From: Levilactobacillus wangkuiensis
GTDB taxonomy: Bacteria > Bacillota > Bacilli > Lactobacillales > Lactobacillaceae
Assembly: GCF_016861605.1 (NCBI RefSeq)
Contig: NZ_BOLM01000003.1
Span: forward strand, 186,001 to 250,000
Length of the DNA: 64,000 nucleotides
Reading direction: 5' to 3'
The position numbers and the translations under genes were made by a program. Positions 50,679-58,489 of this stretch are shown one piece after another. A model generated the notes under the pieces. That model did not search any database. It was not told the DNA's origin and saw only the letters and a list, made by a program, of their open reading frames with translations. The number at the start of each line of letters is the position of its first letter. The first letter of the stretch is position 1.

Positions 50679-52041
50679 TTAATTTGCCAGCGTCATCCTT
50701 CATGGCCTTAGCGGACGCAATTTCATCTTCGTCCAGCTTGTAACCGAAGAACAGGATGACCAGAATCAGTAGGGCTAAAATAATCGGTAACCAGACGAAG
50801 CTAGTGCTGATGGCGGTCAACGCCTTGGCGCCCTGAATCTTGGCCGTGGCTTGGAAACCACCCCAGGTTAAGAGCCAACCAGAAACTAAACCACCGAAGC
50901 CCATGCCCAGCTTAGCCCCAACCATGGGAACGGAGGACAGGATGCCGGGTTCGTCAATGTGCATTTCGGAACGCGCGTATTCCACGGTGTCCGCAATCAT
51001 CACGAAGGCAATGGAGAATGCCGCCCCCATGGCCACTAACGCAATCACGTTCCCGGCAAATAGGAGTGGAATGCTCTTGAAGCTCATGATGATTTCACCC
51101 ACAGCGAAGGTGGCCATGGCCAGAATCATGACGTTCCGGTGTTTCATAAATTTACTCAGGAACGGAATGGAAATGTTCCCGATGACGGCAACGATGACCA
51201 GCCCATTGAAGGCCCCAACCAGGTCGGCCCGACGGTAAACGTAGGTCAGGTAGTAAACGGCCGTCTGCATCCGGATAACCCAGAACGTTTGTAACAAGAT
51301 AAAACTCAAACTCAAGATGACCCATGGCTTGTTCTTAACCGCGCCCTTCAAGGATTCACCCACGGAGAGGTGACCCTTGATTTCCGGCGCATCGGCTGAG
51401 TCATCAACGATATCATCTTTTTCACGCAGGTTGGCAAAAGCGCCTAAGAACAGCACGATGATGGCAATCCCGATAAAGATCCCCCAAATCATCCAACCTT
51501 TTTCAGCGTTCTTGCCCCCTAATTTGGCAACCATCGGTAAGGAAATGGCCCCAATCACAGCGGTCCCAATGTTCGTCATAACCATCCGGGCACTTGCCAG
51601 GTTGGTCCGTTCGTCAGGATCCTTAGTCAGGCTAGGCAGAATAGCAGTAATCGGTGTGTTCGCCCCAGAATAAACTAAGCTAAATAACGTGTAGACGATG
51701 GAGATCCAAGCGAGCTGGAAGACCTTGTTGCCGCCAAATGATGGGTTGAAGAACAGCAGCATTGTCAGAATCCCCAGTGGAATCCCAAACCATAGGAAGT
51801 ATGGCCGCGCCTTCCCGTATTTCGAGTGCGTGTGGTCAATCAAAAATCCATAGACCACACCGTCAAAGGCATCAATGATCCGAACCACGAAGAACAGGGT
51901 TCCCACAAAGGCTGGTGAGATGCCCATAACTGTGGTGTAGTAGAACAGTAAATACAACCCAACAATTTGCCAAATCAGGTTCCCGGCCAGGTCGGTCGAC
52001 CCGTAGAAGAACCGTTGTTTCCATAACTGAGCTTTACTCAT
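50665..52041 (-). CDS. GPH family sugar/glycoside symporter
   Basis: 458 aa from ATG 52041 (GGGGGAGG 8 nt upstream); the longer reading upstream is not supported. About 12 helices. GPH signatures: FFYGSTDLAGNLIWQIVGLYLLFYYTTVMGIS at the N-terminus, RIIDAFDGVVYGFLIDHTHSKYGKARPYFLW (the DxxxG...D....GR/KxRP motif), and FSIAFVMIADTVEYARSEMH in helix 9-10. Sodium- or proton-coupled uptake of glycosides or disaccharides; no IIA tail is fused. A perfect cre 45 bp upstream of the start predicts CcpA repression. Confidence 0.9.
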   Translation of the reverse strand: MSKAQLWKQRFFYGSTDLAGNLIWQIVGLYLLFYYTTVMGISPAFVGTLFFVVRIIDAFDGVVYGFLIDHTHSKYGKARPYFLWFGIPLGILTMLLFFNPSFGGNKVFQLAWISIVYTLFSLVYSGANTPITAILPSLTKDPDERTNLASARMVMTNIGTAVIGAISLPMVAKLGGKNAEKGWMIWGIFIGIAIIVLFLGAFANLREKDDIVDDSADAPEIKGHLSVGESLKGAVKNKPWVILSLSFILLQTFWVIRMQTAVYYLTYVYRRADLVGAFNGLVIVAVIGNISIPFLSKFMKHRNVMILAMATFAVGEIIMSFKSIPLLFAGNVIALVAMGAAFSIAFVMIADTVEYARSEMHIDEPGILSSVPMVGAKLGMGFGGLVSGWLLTWGGFQATAKIQGAKALTAISTSFVWLPIILALLILVILFFGYKLDEDEIASAKAMKDDAGKLNEDA

Positions 52042-52085
52042 GATACTTACCTCCCCCAAAAATTTTTTGCATGTTTCCAGCAATC

Positions 52086-52099
52086 TGTAACCGCTTACA
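52086..52099. promoter_or_regulatory. Perfect cre site (CcpA) upstream of GPH transporter
   Basis: TGTAACCGCTTACA fits TGWAANCGNTNWCA at every position and is nearly palindromic. A TATATA box lies immediately upstream on the minus strand, so binding should block initiation. Confidence 0.88.
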
Positions 52100-52348
52100 T
52101 ATATAGCATAACGGTTAAGGGCCTCAGCTGTAATCCTAAATTCTGACTGGCAACTTACCTTTTCTAACCTCCTCAACCATGCATTAGAATTAGTTAGCCA
52201 GAATTGACTTACTAACTGTTACCGTCGACCCTATCATACGCGATATGTGACAAAATCAGTAGTTGGGGGGCTTTATTAGTTATCAGTTTTAACCAATTGC
52301 CCCAGAACTAGGGAGCTTGGTTTTCTGCCTGAAATCTTGTGTTAGACT

Positions 52349-52544
52349 AACCGCCTCCGGCTTCCAGGGATTCCGTCTGCTGTGGGGCCCGGTTCCAGCC
52401 AAAGAGCGGGCTTCCACCTCGCTTTGAAGCCGTGAAACCCACCCGTCTCCAAAGTCGACCCATGCTGTAGAGCAGGAAGGAACTCTGCTCAACACCATCG
52501 ACACAGCCGCCTCCATCCCTGGCTTCCTGCGGCTAAGATTGGTT
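52349..52544 (+). repeat. Family A structured intergenic repeat, copy A10
   Basis: Terminal stem AACC...GGCTTCCAGGGA with TCCCTGGCTTCC...GGTT. First hairpin CTTTGAAGCC...CTCCAAAG; second hairpin TAGAGCAGGA...TCTGCTCAA. GCTGTG/CACAGC is retained. Antisense to the GPH transporter. Confidence 0.8.
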
Positions 52545-52755
52545 TTTACCCATGATACGGGGTGGCCCCTTAGTTCTGGAACACTGGCCGCGTTTCTTGT
52601 TCTGCCAACTACTCATGTCCGAATCTCGTATTCCACAGCTGAGACTAACTCTCCTATTGATTCTAAAGTAATTGAAATTGTGTGCCTCCTCTATTTTACT
52701 TCGGCAAGCATCATTAGTTCAGAGCATTCGCATTTTTATTATGTATTGTGAACAC
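52545..52755. other. Intergenic, no gene recognised
   Basis: About 210 bp between A10 and the tyrosine-phosphatase terminator. A 70-codon open frame exists on the plus strand but has no RBS and no recognisable sequence. Confidence 0.4.
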
Positions 52756-52796
52756 CAAAACAGCCGTCTCCCTAATTAATAGCGGACACGGCTGTT
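52756..52796 (-). terminator. Intrinsic terminator of the tyrosine phosphatase gene
   Basis: AACAGCCGTGTCC...GGGAGACGGCTGTTTT on the minus strand. Confidence 0.82.
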
Positions 52797-52834
52797 AGAT
52801 CAGTCATTTCGGTTTAATTCTAGTGACGCTAGGC

Positions 52835-53617
52835 TTAGGCCTTCGTCAGGTAGTTGGCTTTGATTTGCTTGATTTGGGCTGGAGTAATCTTCAAGCCCTT
52901 CTTGATATAGTTGTTCATTGAGCCGTAGTGTTCCTTAACTTGGCTGTAGAACAGGTTCAGTAACGCTGGCTTAGCCCACGTTACGTTCAGTTGGGTGTTG
53001 GATAATAAGTAGTCGCGTTGGATGTCCTTCTTGCTTACCCCTAAAATCGTGTAGAGGATTGCGGCAGACGTTCCCGTCCGGTCCATCCCGTGTGAGCAGT
53101 GGAATAACAGGGAACCCTTCTTGTTGTTGGCAGCAGCGACTAAGAACTTGTGGTAGCTCTTCTTGGCAGATGGCTTGTTGGCCATGTCGCGGTACATACC
53201 TTCATCATCGTTATCGTAGTTGGACTTGGTTCCTAAGATGGAGGAACCTAAGTATTTAACGCCGGCAATCTTCACGTCTGGCTTTTCAGCAATTTGGGCC
53301 TTGGTCCGCAGATCAAAGATTTCCTTGACGTGATACTTCTTCACTAACTTCTTCGTATCCGCCTTCGTCAGTTTTTCCAGTGAATCACTCCGCAGTAAAC
53401 GGTCCTTTTTAACGTGTTGACCAGTCTTGGTCTTGTAACCACCCATGTCTCGCATGTTCTCGGCACCGGCCAACTTGATAGGCGCGTTGACCTTCTTGGA
53501 AATAGCTGGTTGCAGGTCTGCATCCTTCTTGGTTGTCGCTGCTTGAGCAGGCGCGGCAGTAGCCCCGAGTAAGACCAATGCACAACTGATTGAAGCTAAA
53601 ACGGCACGAATTTTCAT
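52835..53617 (-). CDS. Secreted tyrosine/serine protein phosphatase (DSP/Y_phosphatase3 type)
   Basis: 260 aa. Signal peptide KIRAVLASISCALVLLGATAAPAQAA. N-terminal motif AENMRDMGGYKTKTGQHVKKDRLLRSDSL, typical of bacterial Y_phosphatase3 proteins; general-acid region in SSILGTKSNYDNDDEG. The P-loop is LLFHCSHGMDRTGTSAAILYTILG (HCx5R, with DRTG). It removes phosphate from phosphotyrosine, phosphoserine or phosphoinositides outside the cell. AAGGGG lies 11 nt before the ATG. Monocistronic. The catalytic residues are all present, unlike the histidine phosphatase at 43769. Confidence 0.9.
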   Translation of the reverse strand: MKIRAVLASISCALVLLGATAAPAQAATTKKDADLQPAISKKVNAPIKLAGAENMRDMGGYKTKTGQHVKKDRLLRSDSLEKLTKADTKKLVKKYHVKEIFDLRTKAQIAEKPDVKIAGVKYLGSSILGTKSNYDNDDEGMYRDMANKPSAKKSYHKFLVAAANNKKGSLLFHCSHGMDRTGTSAAILYTILGVSKKDIQRDYLLSNTQLNVTWAKPALLNLFYSQVKEHYGSMNNYIKKGLKITPAQIKQIKANYLTKA

Positions 53618-53930
53618 GTAAGTGTAATCCCCTTTCTGAATAAGTTAACTTTACCAAGACCAAGTAAATTTTTCGCAAGGTTTATGTAAATTTTGCGTAT
53701 TAATTATTCTTGCTGTTATTTAATTATTAATTATACTTTATTTGTAAATTCATAACTAATTGGGACGACAATCACAACTAGCTGCAGTAATAACGGCACT
53801 TAAGACGTTGATGACTCAGAAATTGGTTAGCCGTATTGTGGCACCACGATAACGCCTCAAATTTTAATTAATCCCACTAACCGGTTCAATCATTCTTGAA
53901 CCAATCTACATATGCGCCCTTCTAACCCCA
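53618..53930. other. AT-rich promoter region
   Basis: About 310 bp, no ORF. On the minus strand a TATAAT box at about 53739-53744 with a weak TTAGTT 18 bp upstream could serve the phosphatase gene. Confidence 0.4.
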
Positions 53931-53966
53931 CAAAAATACAGCACGACAACTATGGCCATGCTGTAT
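53931..53966 (-). terminator. Intrinsic terminator
   Basis: ATACAGCA...TGCTGTATTTTTG on the minus strand, behind the secreted SH3-like protein gene. Confidence 0.82.
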
Positions 53967-53996
53967 GTGAACCTATTTAAAATTAGACACATCTTG

Positions 53997-54731
53997 TCAC
54001 TTGCCGCTCTGATTATCCATGTATTGAACAGCATATGAAATATCATCAATCAAAGTTTTAGCCACATCGGATAATTCCGCATCACTACGGCCTTTAAGCA
54101 CATCATCTAAATCATTGTAATCATTCAGGATCTGCGCTTTTTCACTCCCGTAACGGCCCTTAAAAAGCTTATAGGTTTTAATAATCCCCTGAATATCAGT
54201 TGAATTATCATAGTCTGCTCCCATTTCCATCTGAAAGATCACGTGAGATAGGTCTCGCTCACTAGCCCCATCATGATAGGCTACTTTGTAGTTCATATGG
54301 GCAAACAGGCCCAAAGCATCACTTTGTACATCCGGGGACATCCCTTGAACGATACGTTTCATGGCCGCGATATCTTTCTTCTGCCGCGTGTAAGTTGGTT
54401 GTTTAACCAGATTGCCGCGCCAGACCCAACCTTTAACCTTGCCAGACTTATTTTTAACGTAGTAGTAAGTCACCTTCTTACCATTGCTCTTGCGAATCTT
54501 CGCTGACTTGTACGTGTAAAAGTTAACTTTGGCGTACTTGCTGGCTTTGTGCGTCCGCTTGGTCAGCTTCGTGTTCCGATAGAAATAGCCGTTGCTGATC
54601 TTATAGGCCGCCTTCTTCATTTTCTTGGTCTGTAAAACCTTGGTTGCGGCTTGTGCCGGGGTCGTGACTTCAGTCATTACACCCAAAGTTGCCACGGCTA
54701 ACACCGCTACCAAAACTGTTCTGAACTTCAT
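53997..54731 (-). CDS. Secreted protein with SH3/GW-like module
   Basis: 244 aa from ATG 54731 (GGGAGG 6 nt upstream). Signal peptide KFRTVLVAVLAVATLGVMTEVTTPAQAA. An SH3-like wall-binding stretch at about 40-110 (YFYRNTKLTK...VTYYYVKNKSGKVKGWVWRGNLVK), as in lactobacillar surface proteins. The C-terminal 130 residues are acidic and helical (MEMGADYDNSTDIQGIIKTYKLFKGRYGSEKAQILNDYNDLDDVLKGRSDAELSDVAKTLIDD) without a recognised domain. Probably wall-associated. Function unknown. Confidence 0.78.
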   Translation of the reverse strand: MKFRTVLVAVLAVATLGVMTEVTTPAQAATKVLQTKKMKKAAYKISNGYFYRNTKLTKRTHKASKYAKVNFYTYKSAKIRKSNGKKVTYYYVKNKSGKVKGWVWRGNLVKQPTYTRQKKDIAAMKRIVQGMSPDVQSDALGLFAHMNYKVAYHDGASERDLSHVIFQMEMGADYDNSTDIQGIIKTYKLFKGRYGSEKAQILNDYNDLDDVLKGRSDAELSDVAKTLIDDISYAVQYMDNQSGK

Positions 54732-54910
54732 ATGTATCCTCCCGTGAAAGGCTAACTTTGGCCTTTCAATTGATTTGAACTGTCCGTTTGTAAACAATCC
54801 ACTACTAAGTATAGCCATCCCCCGTGGCCGATAAAATTTCTCGCGACTTGCTGGTCTGCTTGCAGAATTAGGTCTGAAAAGGTCATTGGTCCCGAGAAAA
54901 TTTCAGGCCA

Positions 54911-54940
54911 AAATAAAAGCACAGCGAGCTACCACTGTGC
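54911..54940 (-). terminator. Intrinsic terminator of the pemIK remnant
   Basis: GCACAG...CTGTGC followed by TTTTATTTTG on the minus strand. Confidence 0.7.
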
Positions 54941-55021
54941 CATACTTCCATTCTTAATCGCTGAAACTAACATTTAAAAAAGCTACTTCCTTGTTAAGAA
55001 AACTACAAATTTAGCATATCT

Positions 55022-55120
55022 TTAACGTAAGGCTTCAACTAGATTATGTCCCCCATACACCTCGCCAGAATGGGGTTCTGCGTCAACGACAACAACATCA
55101 CTGCACTTGGGCATTCTCAT
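55022..55120 (-). pseudogene. pemK/mazF toxin remnant (32 codons)
   Basis: The ATG overlaps the antitoxin stop as ATGA, the normal pemIK coupling. The short frame reads MRMPKCSDVVVVDAEPHSG then EVYGGHN, matching the first strand and loop of MazF/PemK toxins (GDxVxVDxxPxxGxExxGxxP). It then runs into seven unrelated codons and TAA. The catalytic Arg and Thr region and the rest of the SH3-like barrel are gone, so no RNase activity can remain. Confidence 0.72.
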
Positions 55121-55368
55121 TCAACGCGCTCCTTACCAACTGGCTTAACAGGTCCCAGTTCTGGATCATTCCGCAAGTCCGCTTGATAATCATATTCTTG
55201 CCAATCGGGTGTCGCAAAAATATTTTGCCGCTTGATTGGCTGGTAAAGAATCCCACCATCTGGTAACTTTTCCACCTGATACTGGGTTCCTACATCCACG
55301 TCTAAATCATTAGGGACCGGCAAAACACGGCTATTTCCAGACTTTCGCAAAGTTATAATCTTAGCCAT
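55117..55368 (-). CDS. pemI: AbrB/MazE-type antitoxin
   Basis: 83 aa from ATG 55368 (GGGAG 9 nt upstream). N-terminal swapped-hairpin DNA-binding domain: AKIITLRKSGNSRVLPVPNDLDVDVGTQYQVEKLPDGGILYQP. The C-terminal toxin-neutralising tail carries NIFATPDWQEYDYQADLRNDPELGPVKPVG. Its toxin partner is reduced to a fragment, so it is an orphan antitoxin that may persist as regulator. Upstream lie three GGAAGT-type sites spaced exactly 39 bp apart, two of them full palindromes, the likely autoregulatory operators. Confidence 0.85.
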   Translation of the reverse strand: MAKIITLRKSGNSRVLPVPNDLDVDVGTQYQVEKLPDGGILYQPIKRQNIFATPDWQEYDYQADLRNDPELGPVKPVGKERVE

Positions 55369-55446
55369 AATCCTTAACTCCCTCATTTTGATTTGGTGTA
55401 GCACGAACCACTCGTATATACAAACGTATGACATTTTTCTATTTCA

Positions 55447-55530
55447 GGAAGTATACTTCCATTTCTACTCAGATTCAGCATTTCTGGAAGTATACTTCCA
55501 TTTTTATCAAATTTCCTGGTTTTTGGAAGT
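55447..55530. promoter_or_regulatory. Operator array with 39-bp periodicity
   Basis: Palindrome GGAAGTATACTTCC at 55447-55460 and again at 55486-55499, with a half-site GGAAGT at 55525-55530: spacing 39 bp each time, embedded in direct repeats (TTCTGG/TTTTGG before, ATTT after). Located between pemI and the 3' end of the padR gene. Confidence 0.75.
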
Positions 55531-55546
55531 TTCACATACCAAAGTC

Positions 55547-56086
55547 TTAACGCAAAAACTTCTCCAGCCAGTCCACGTAGTACTGCTCCCGACCAATCGC
55601 GTGGTCCAGGATCAGGTAATGCCCATAGGCCTGATCAATTGCCGTCTGGTTCGGGAAGACCGTCTCACGGCGTTGCTTGAGGTGGGCCAACTGGGCGCGG
55701 TGGAGAACCGCCTGTTCCTGCAGCATAGGCTGAAGCCGCGGGTCGGCCGCCGTTTTAATAAAGTAGAGTTTTAAAATAAATTCGTCCTTGGTCGCCGACA
55801 ACTCTGGCGAGGGTTCGCTCACCCAGGCCACCAATTTCGCATGACCGGCCGGCGTCAACGAGTACTGCTTCTTCGCCAGCTTCTCGCCCGTCACCGTATC
55901 CTCATGGGTGATGTCGCCGCTTGTTTCCATTCGCTTGAGCATGGGGTAGATCTGACTGTGTTGGGCCTGCCAGAACTCCCCGATTTCATTTTCAAACGCC
56001 TTCGCCAGGTCGTAGCCGGTCTGGGGACGCTGATTCAGTAGGCCTAAGATGATGTATTGTAGCCGATTTCGCTGACCGATAATCAT
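55547..56086 (-). CDS. padR: PadR, repressor of phenolic acid decarboxylase
   Basis: 179 aa, full-length PadR: winged helix (LQYIILGLLNQRPQTGYDLAKAFENEIGEFWQAQHSQIYPMLKRMETSGDI, wing KKQYSLTPAGHAKLVAW) plus the C-terminal helical dimerisation domain (about 95-179). Divergent from padA, with a 28-bp palindrome between them. In Lactobacillus and Bacillus PadR represses the decarboxylase until p-coumaric or ferulic acid binds. AAGGAGG lies only 3 nt before the ATG, a tight spacing that may keep its level low. Confidence 0.92.
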   Translation of the reverse strand: MIIGQRNRLQYIILGLLNQRPQTGYDLAKAFENEIGEFWQAQHSQIYPMLKRMETSGDITHEDTVTGEKLAKKQYSLTPAGHAKLVAWVSEPSPELSATKDEFILKLYFIKTAADPRLQPMLQEQAVLHRAQLAHLKQRRETVFPNQTAIDQAYGHYLILDHAIGREQYYVDWLEKFLR

Positions 56087-56181
56087 CAGCCTCCTTCCAT
56101 TTTGCGAGAATTTTTCTCGTCACAAACGCGTTGCGCTGTCTCAATTGAACCAGTTCCCCGGAAAAACATCAAGGAAAATCG

Positions 56182-56210
56182 TTGACAAGTCCCACGGAAG
56201 TGACTATGAT
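56182..56210 (+). promoter_or_regulatory. padA promoter
   Basis: TTGACA, 17 bp, TATGAT. A near-consensus promoter whose start site would be about 12 bp before the PadR operator. Confidence 0.88.
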
Positions 56211-56222
56211 AATCAAGTAAAT

Positions 56223-56250
56223 AAAAACATGTAATTAATTACATGTTTTT
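56223..56250. promoter_or_regulatory. PadR operator
   Basis: A perfect 28-bp palindrome with core ATGTAATTAATTACAT flanked by AAAAAC/GTTTTT. It matches the ATGTAAT-n-ATTACAT PadR sites known from padA/padC promoters and sits in the transcribed leader, a roadblock position. Confidence 0.9.
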
Positions 56251-56277
56251 CCCGCAGAATAGAAGGAGATTTTTAAA

Positions 56278-56814
56278 ATGACTAAAACTTTCAAAACCCT
56301 GGATGACTTCCTGGGAACCCATTTCATCTACACTTATGACAACGGCTGGGAATACGAATGGTACGCGAAGAACGACCACACCGTTGACTACCGAATCCAC
56401 GGCGGCATGGTCGCCGGCCGTTGGGTCACGGACCAAGAAGCCAACATCGTCATGCTGACAGAGGGCATCTACAAGGTTGCCTGGACAGAGCCCACCGGGA
56501 CCGACGTGGCACTGGACTTCCTGCCTAACGAAAACAAGGTCAACGGGACCATTTTCTTCCCTAAGTGGGTTCAAGAACATCCTGAAATCACGGTCACTTA
56601 CCAAAACGAACACATTGACGTGATGGAAGCTGCCCGCGAAAAGTACGCCACCTATCCTAAGATGGTCGTCCCAGAATTTGCGACGATCACTTACATCGGC
56701 GACGCTGGCCAAAACAACGAAGACGTCATCAGTGAAGCCCCTTACCAAGGCCTGCCTGACGACATCCGTGCCGGCAAGTACTTTGACGCCAACTACCAAC
56801 GGGTAAATAAGTAA
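56278..56814 (+). CDS. padA: Phenolic acid decarboxylase
   Basis: 178 aa, lipocalin-like small decarboxylase. [49 protein letters not shown] contains the Tyr and Arg residues of the active site (YDNGWEYE and GRWV), and [43 protein letters not shown] carries the catalytic Glu. It converts p-coumaric, caffeic and ferulic acid to vinyl phenols, detoxifying plant acids. AGAAGGAG 9 nt before the ATG. Controlled by the divergent PadR. Confidence 0.95.
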   Translation: MTKTFKTLDDFLGTHFIYTYDNGWEYEWYAKNDHTVDYRIHGGMVAGRWVTDQEANIVMLTEGIYKVAWTEPTGTDVALDFLPNENKVNGTIFFPKWVQEHPEITVTYQNEHIDVMEAAREKYATYPKMVVPEFATITYIGDAGQNNEDVISEAPYQGLPDDIRAGKYFDANYQRVNK

Positions 56815-56818
56815 ACGC

Positions 56819-56866
56819 AAAAATGGCTTCACCCAGCTCATGAGCCGGTGTGAAGCCATTTTTTAA
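56819..56866. terminator. Bidirectional terminator
   Basis: AAAATGGCTTCAC pairs with GTGAAGCCATTTT. Serves padA and the convergent fic gene, whose stop codon it overlaps. Confidence 0.9.
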
Positions 56867-57456
56867 TGCAAAATTTTTAGAAAAACCGCCGCCATCAACG
56901 CCGGTTCATCCTGAATGCTGGCAGTCATATAGGCGGCCTGCTGTTCCTGGGTAAAGTCGAGACGGAAGCCCTTCTGCCGGGCCAGCACCTCCGTGAAAAC
57001 CCGCAACGTCCGGCCATTTCCCTCGCGAAACGGGTGAAACATGTTGATTTCCGTCACTAGATTGCCTAGGGCCGTGGCCACCACCTGCTGGTCCGCCGGT
57101 AGCGTCGCAAAGTCCGTAAGCTGCCGCTGAATATCCCACTCGGCATTGCCAAACAGCATGACGGGGTGAAAGTGGGTGACGACCCCATCAGATGTTTTGT
57201 TGAAATCCACTTCGCGATAGTGACCCGCCCAGTCGTAGATGTCACCTAGCAGTGCCGCGTTGATGCATTTTAGCTCGGTGACATCTTTGCCGGTTAGGTG
57301 GTACCCGTCTGGTAAAACGTAATTGTTCTGTCGGATAAACTTTTGTTGAATGGCACTAGTGTTGTATTCAACCGCATGCAACTTCTCGTCTTCGGTAATG
57401 CCCAATTTATTCTTCAGCGTACCATTTTCTTGAAGATAATCCGCCCAAATTTTCAC
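56863..57456 (-). CDS. Fic family AMPylase toxin
   Basis: 197 aa. The Fic active loop is intact: NMFHPFREGNGRTLRVF (HPFxxGNGR), with the preceding flap VTHFHPVMLFGNAEWDIQ. The N-terminal YLQENGTLKNKLGITEDEKL...VLPDGYHLTGKDVTELKCINAALLGDIYDWAGHYREVDF is typical of class I Fic proteins such as VbhT and Fic-1. It is expected to AMPylate target proteins (for example gyrase or topoisomerase IV in known cases). No inhibitory S/TxxxE(G/N) helix is visible in the protein itself. The GTG start overlaps the upstream antitoxin stop as GTGA. Confidence 0.9.
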   Translation of the reverse strand: MKIWADYLQENGTLKNKLGITEDEKLHAVEYNTSAIQQKFIRQNNYVLPDGYHLTGKDVTELKCINAALLGDIYDWAGHYREVDFNKTSDGVVTHFHPVMLFGNAEWDIQRQLTDFATLPADQQVVATALGNLVTEINMFHPFREGNGRTLRVFTEVLARQKGFRLDFTQEQQAAYMTASIQDEPALMAAVFLKILH

Positions 57457-57902
57457 TTATTTGGCACCGAGTTTCGCGCATTAATTTTTGCCAAAACCTC
57501 TGCCCCGGTCAGTGGTCGGCCTAAGTCATCAGCCTCTCTGGCTAGCTCAATATCCGCGACCGTTGGTTCAAAACCCTCGTACATATTACTGATAGTTGCA
57601 TCCAGTGTTGCCCGATATTCCGCTTCATTTCGAAACGGGACGCCCATAATGGTGAAAGCTTGATCATCGTGTTCCAAGTACATAATTGCCTCATCCTCCT
57701 CTATACTAGTTAAGGCCGTAAAAACTGCGTCATTGTTCGCCAAAAGTTGAATTAATTTCACTGCGGGACCACTGGGCGCATAGTCTGCCTGTTCCCAGTG
57801 CTGGACAGTTCTAACGGAGACGTTGAGCAACGACGCCAACCGCCGTTGACTGATGCCATAGTGCTGGCGGATGAATTTGATATTCTGTGCAGTTCGACTC
57901 AT
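57453..57902 (-). CDS. HTH-VbhA-type fused antitoxin of the Fic system
   Basis: 149 aa from ATG 57902 (GAGGTGA 5 nt upstream). N-terminal XRE-like HTH: TAQNIKFIRQHYGISQRRLASLLNVSVRTVQHWEQADYAPSGPAVKLIQLL. The C-terminal region from about residue 100, EYRATLDATISNMYEGFEPTVADIELAREADDLGRPLTGAEVLAKI, resembles VbhA-type Fic antitoxins, including the inhibitory motif [S/T]xxxE[G/N] as S-NMY-E-G. VbhA proteins are normally separate small proteins; here the inhibitor is joined to a DNA-binding domain, giving an autoregulating antitoxin. A 15-bp palindrome overlaps its -10 box. Confidence 0.82.
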   Translation of the reverse strand: MSRTAQNIKFIRQHYGISQRRLASLLNVSVRTVQHWEQADYAPSGPAVKLIQLLANNDAVFTALTSIEEDEAIMYLEHDDQAFTIMGVPFRNEAEYRATLDATISNMYEGFEPTVADIELAREADDLGRPLTGAEVLAKINARNSVPNK

Positions 57903-57920
57903 CGCAATCACCTCAGACGT

Positions 57921-57939
57921 ATTATACCCTTCAAGGGTA
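57921..57939 (-). promoter_or_regulatory. Promoter -10 and operator of the Fic toxin-antitoxin operon
   Basis: TATAAT (minus strand, 57921-57926) overlaps the palindrome TACCCTTGAAGGGTA (57925-57939), the obvious site for autorepression by the HTH antitoxin. Confidence 0.75.
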
Positions 57940-58023
57940 GTTATTGCGTTCAAAGTGCCTGCTGCATCCCCAACTTTTGCGGTATACTGAGGGCAAAACT
58001 CAGAGAAAGTAGGTCAACAACTA

Positions 58024-58488
58024 ATGGCAAACTATATCAAAGAAGTGCGGGATTTAGTGGGACACAAGCCCTTAATTTTAAACGCAGCGGCGGGCATCGT
58101 GGCCAACGACCAGCATGAAGTGCTGCTCAACCTGCGGACCGACACCCACAACTGGAGCCTGCCCGGCGGTTACCTGGAGTACGGTGAAAGCTACGACGAC
58201 GCCATGATTCGCGAGTACAAGGAAGACGCCGGCCTCGACGTTGAAATCGTTAAACCGCTGGGACTCTTCGATCAGGGCTTTACCAAGTATCCCAACGGCG
58301 ACGTGACCCAAGTTATTTCTCGGCTGTACCTGGTGAAACCCGTTGGCGGGCATACCCTGGAAACGGCGACGGACGAGACACTGGATTTGAAATACTTTCC
58401 GTTGGACCAGTTGCCGCCGCTGTTGAATCAACAGACGGCCGACATGCTCGCCGCCACCAAAACTTACTTTGACGGGTTGGCGCACTGA
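58024..58488 (+). CDS. NUDIX hydrolase
   Basis: 154 aa. NUDIX box GGYLEYGESYDDAMIREYKEDAGL fits Gx5Ex7REUxEExGU except that the last Glu of the EE pair is Asp. ILNAAAGIVANDQHEVLLNLRTDTHNWSLPGGY is the usual lead-in, and ETLDLKYFPLDQLPPL the C-terminal part. This form is common in Lactobacillales as ADP-ribose/NTP pyrophosphohydrolase of unknown substrate. Divergent from the Fic operon (about 120 bp between starts). Repeat A11 begins 2 bp after its stop. Confidence 0.9.
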   Translation: MANYIKEVRDLVGHKPLILNAAAGIVANDQHEVLLNLRTDTHNWSLPGGYLEYGESYDDAMIREYKEDAGLDVEIVKPLGLFDQGFTKYPNGDVTQVISRLYLVKPVGGHTLETATDETLDLKYFPLDQLPPLLNQQTADMLAATKTYFDGLAH

Positions 58489-58489
58489 T

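Noticed and set aside
56239-56859. 206-codon minus-strand open frame
   Set aside because: Antisense shadow of phenolic acid decarboxylase and covers its promoter and operator.
58024-58488. NUDIX hydrolase regarded as inactive because of an E-to-D change in the NUDIX box
   Set aside because: The change is conservative and the remaining box residues are intact, so loss of activity cannot be claimed.
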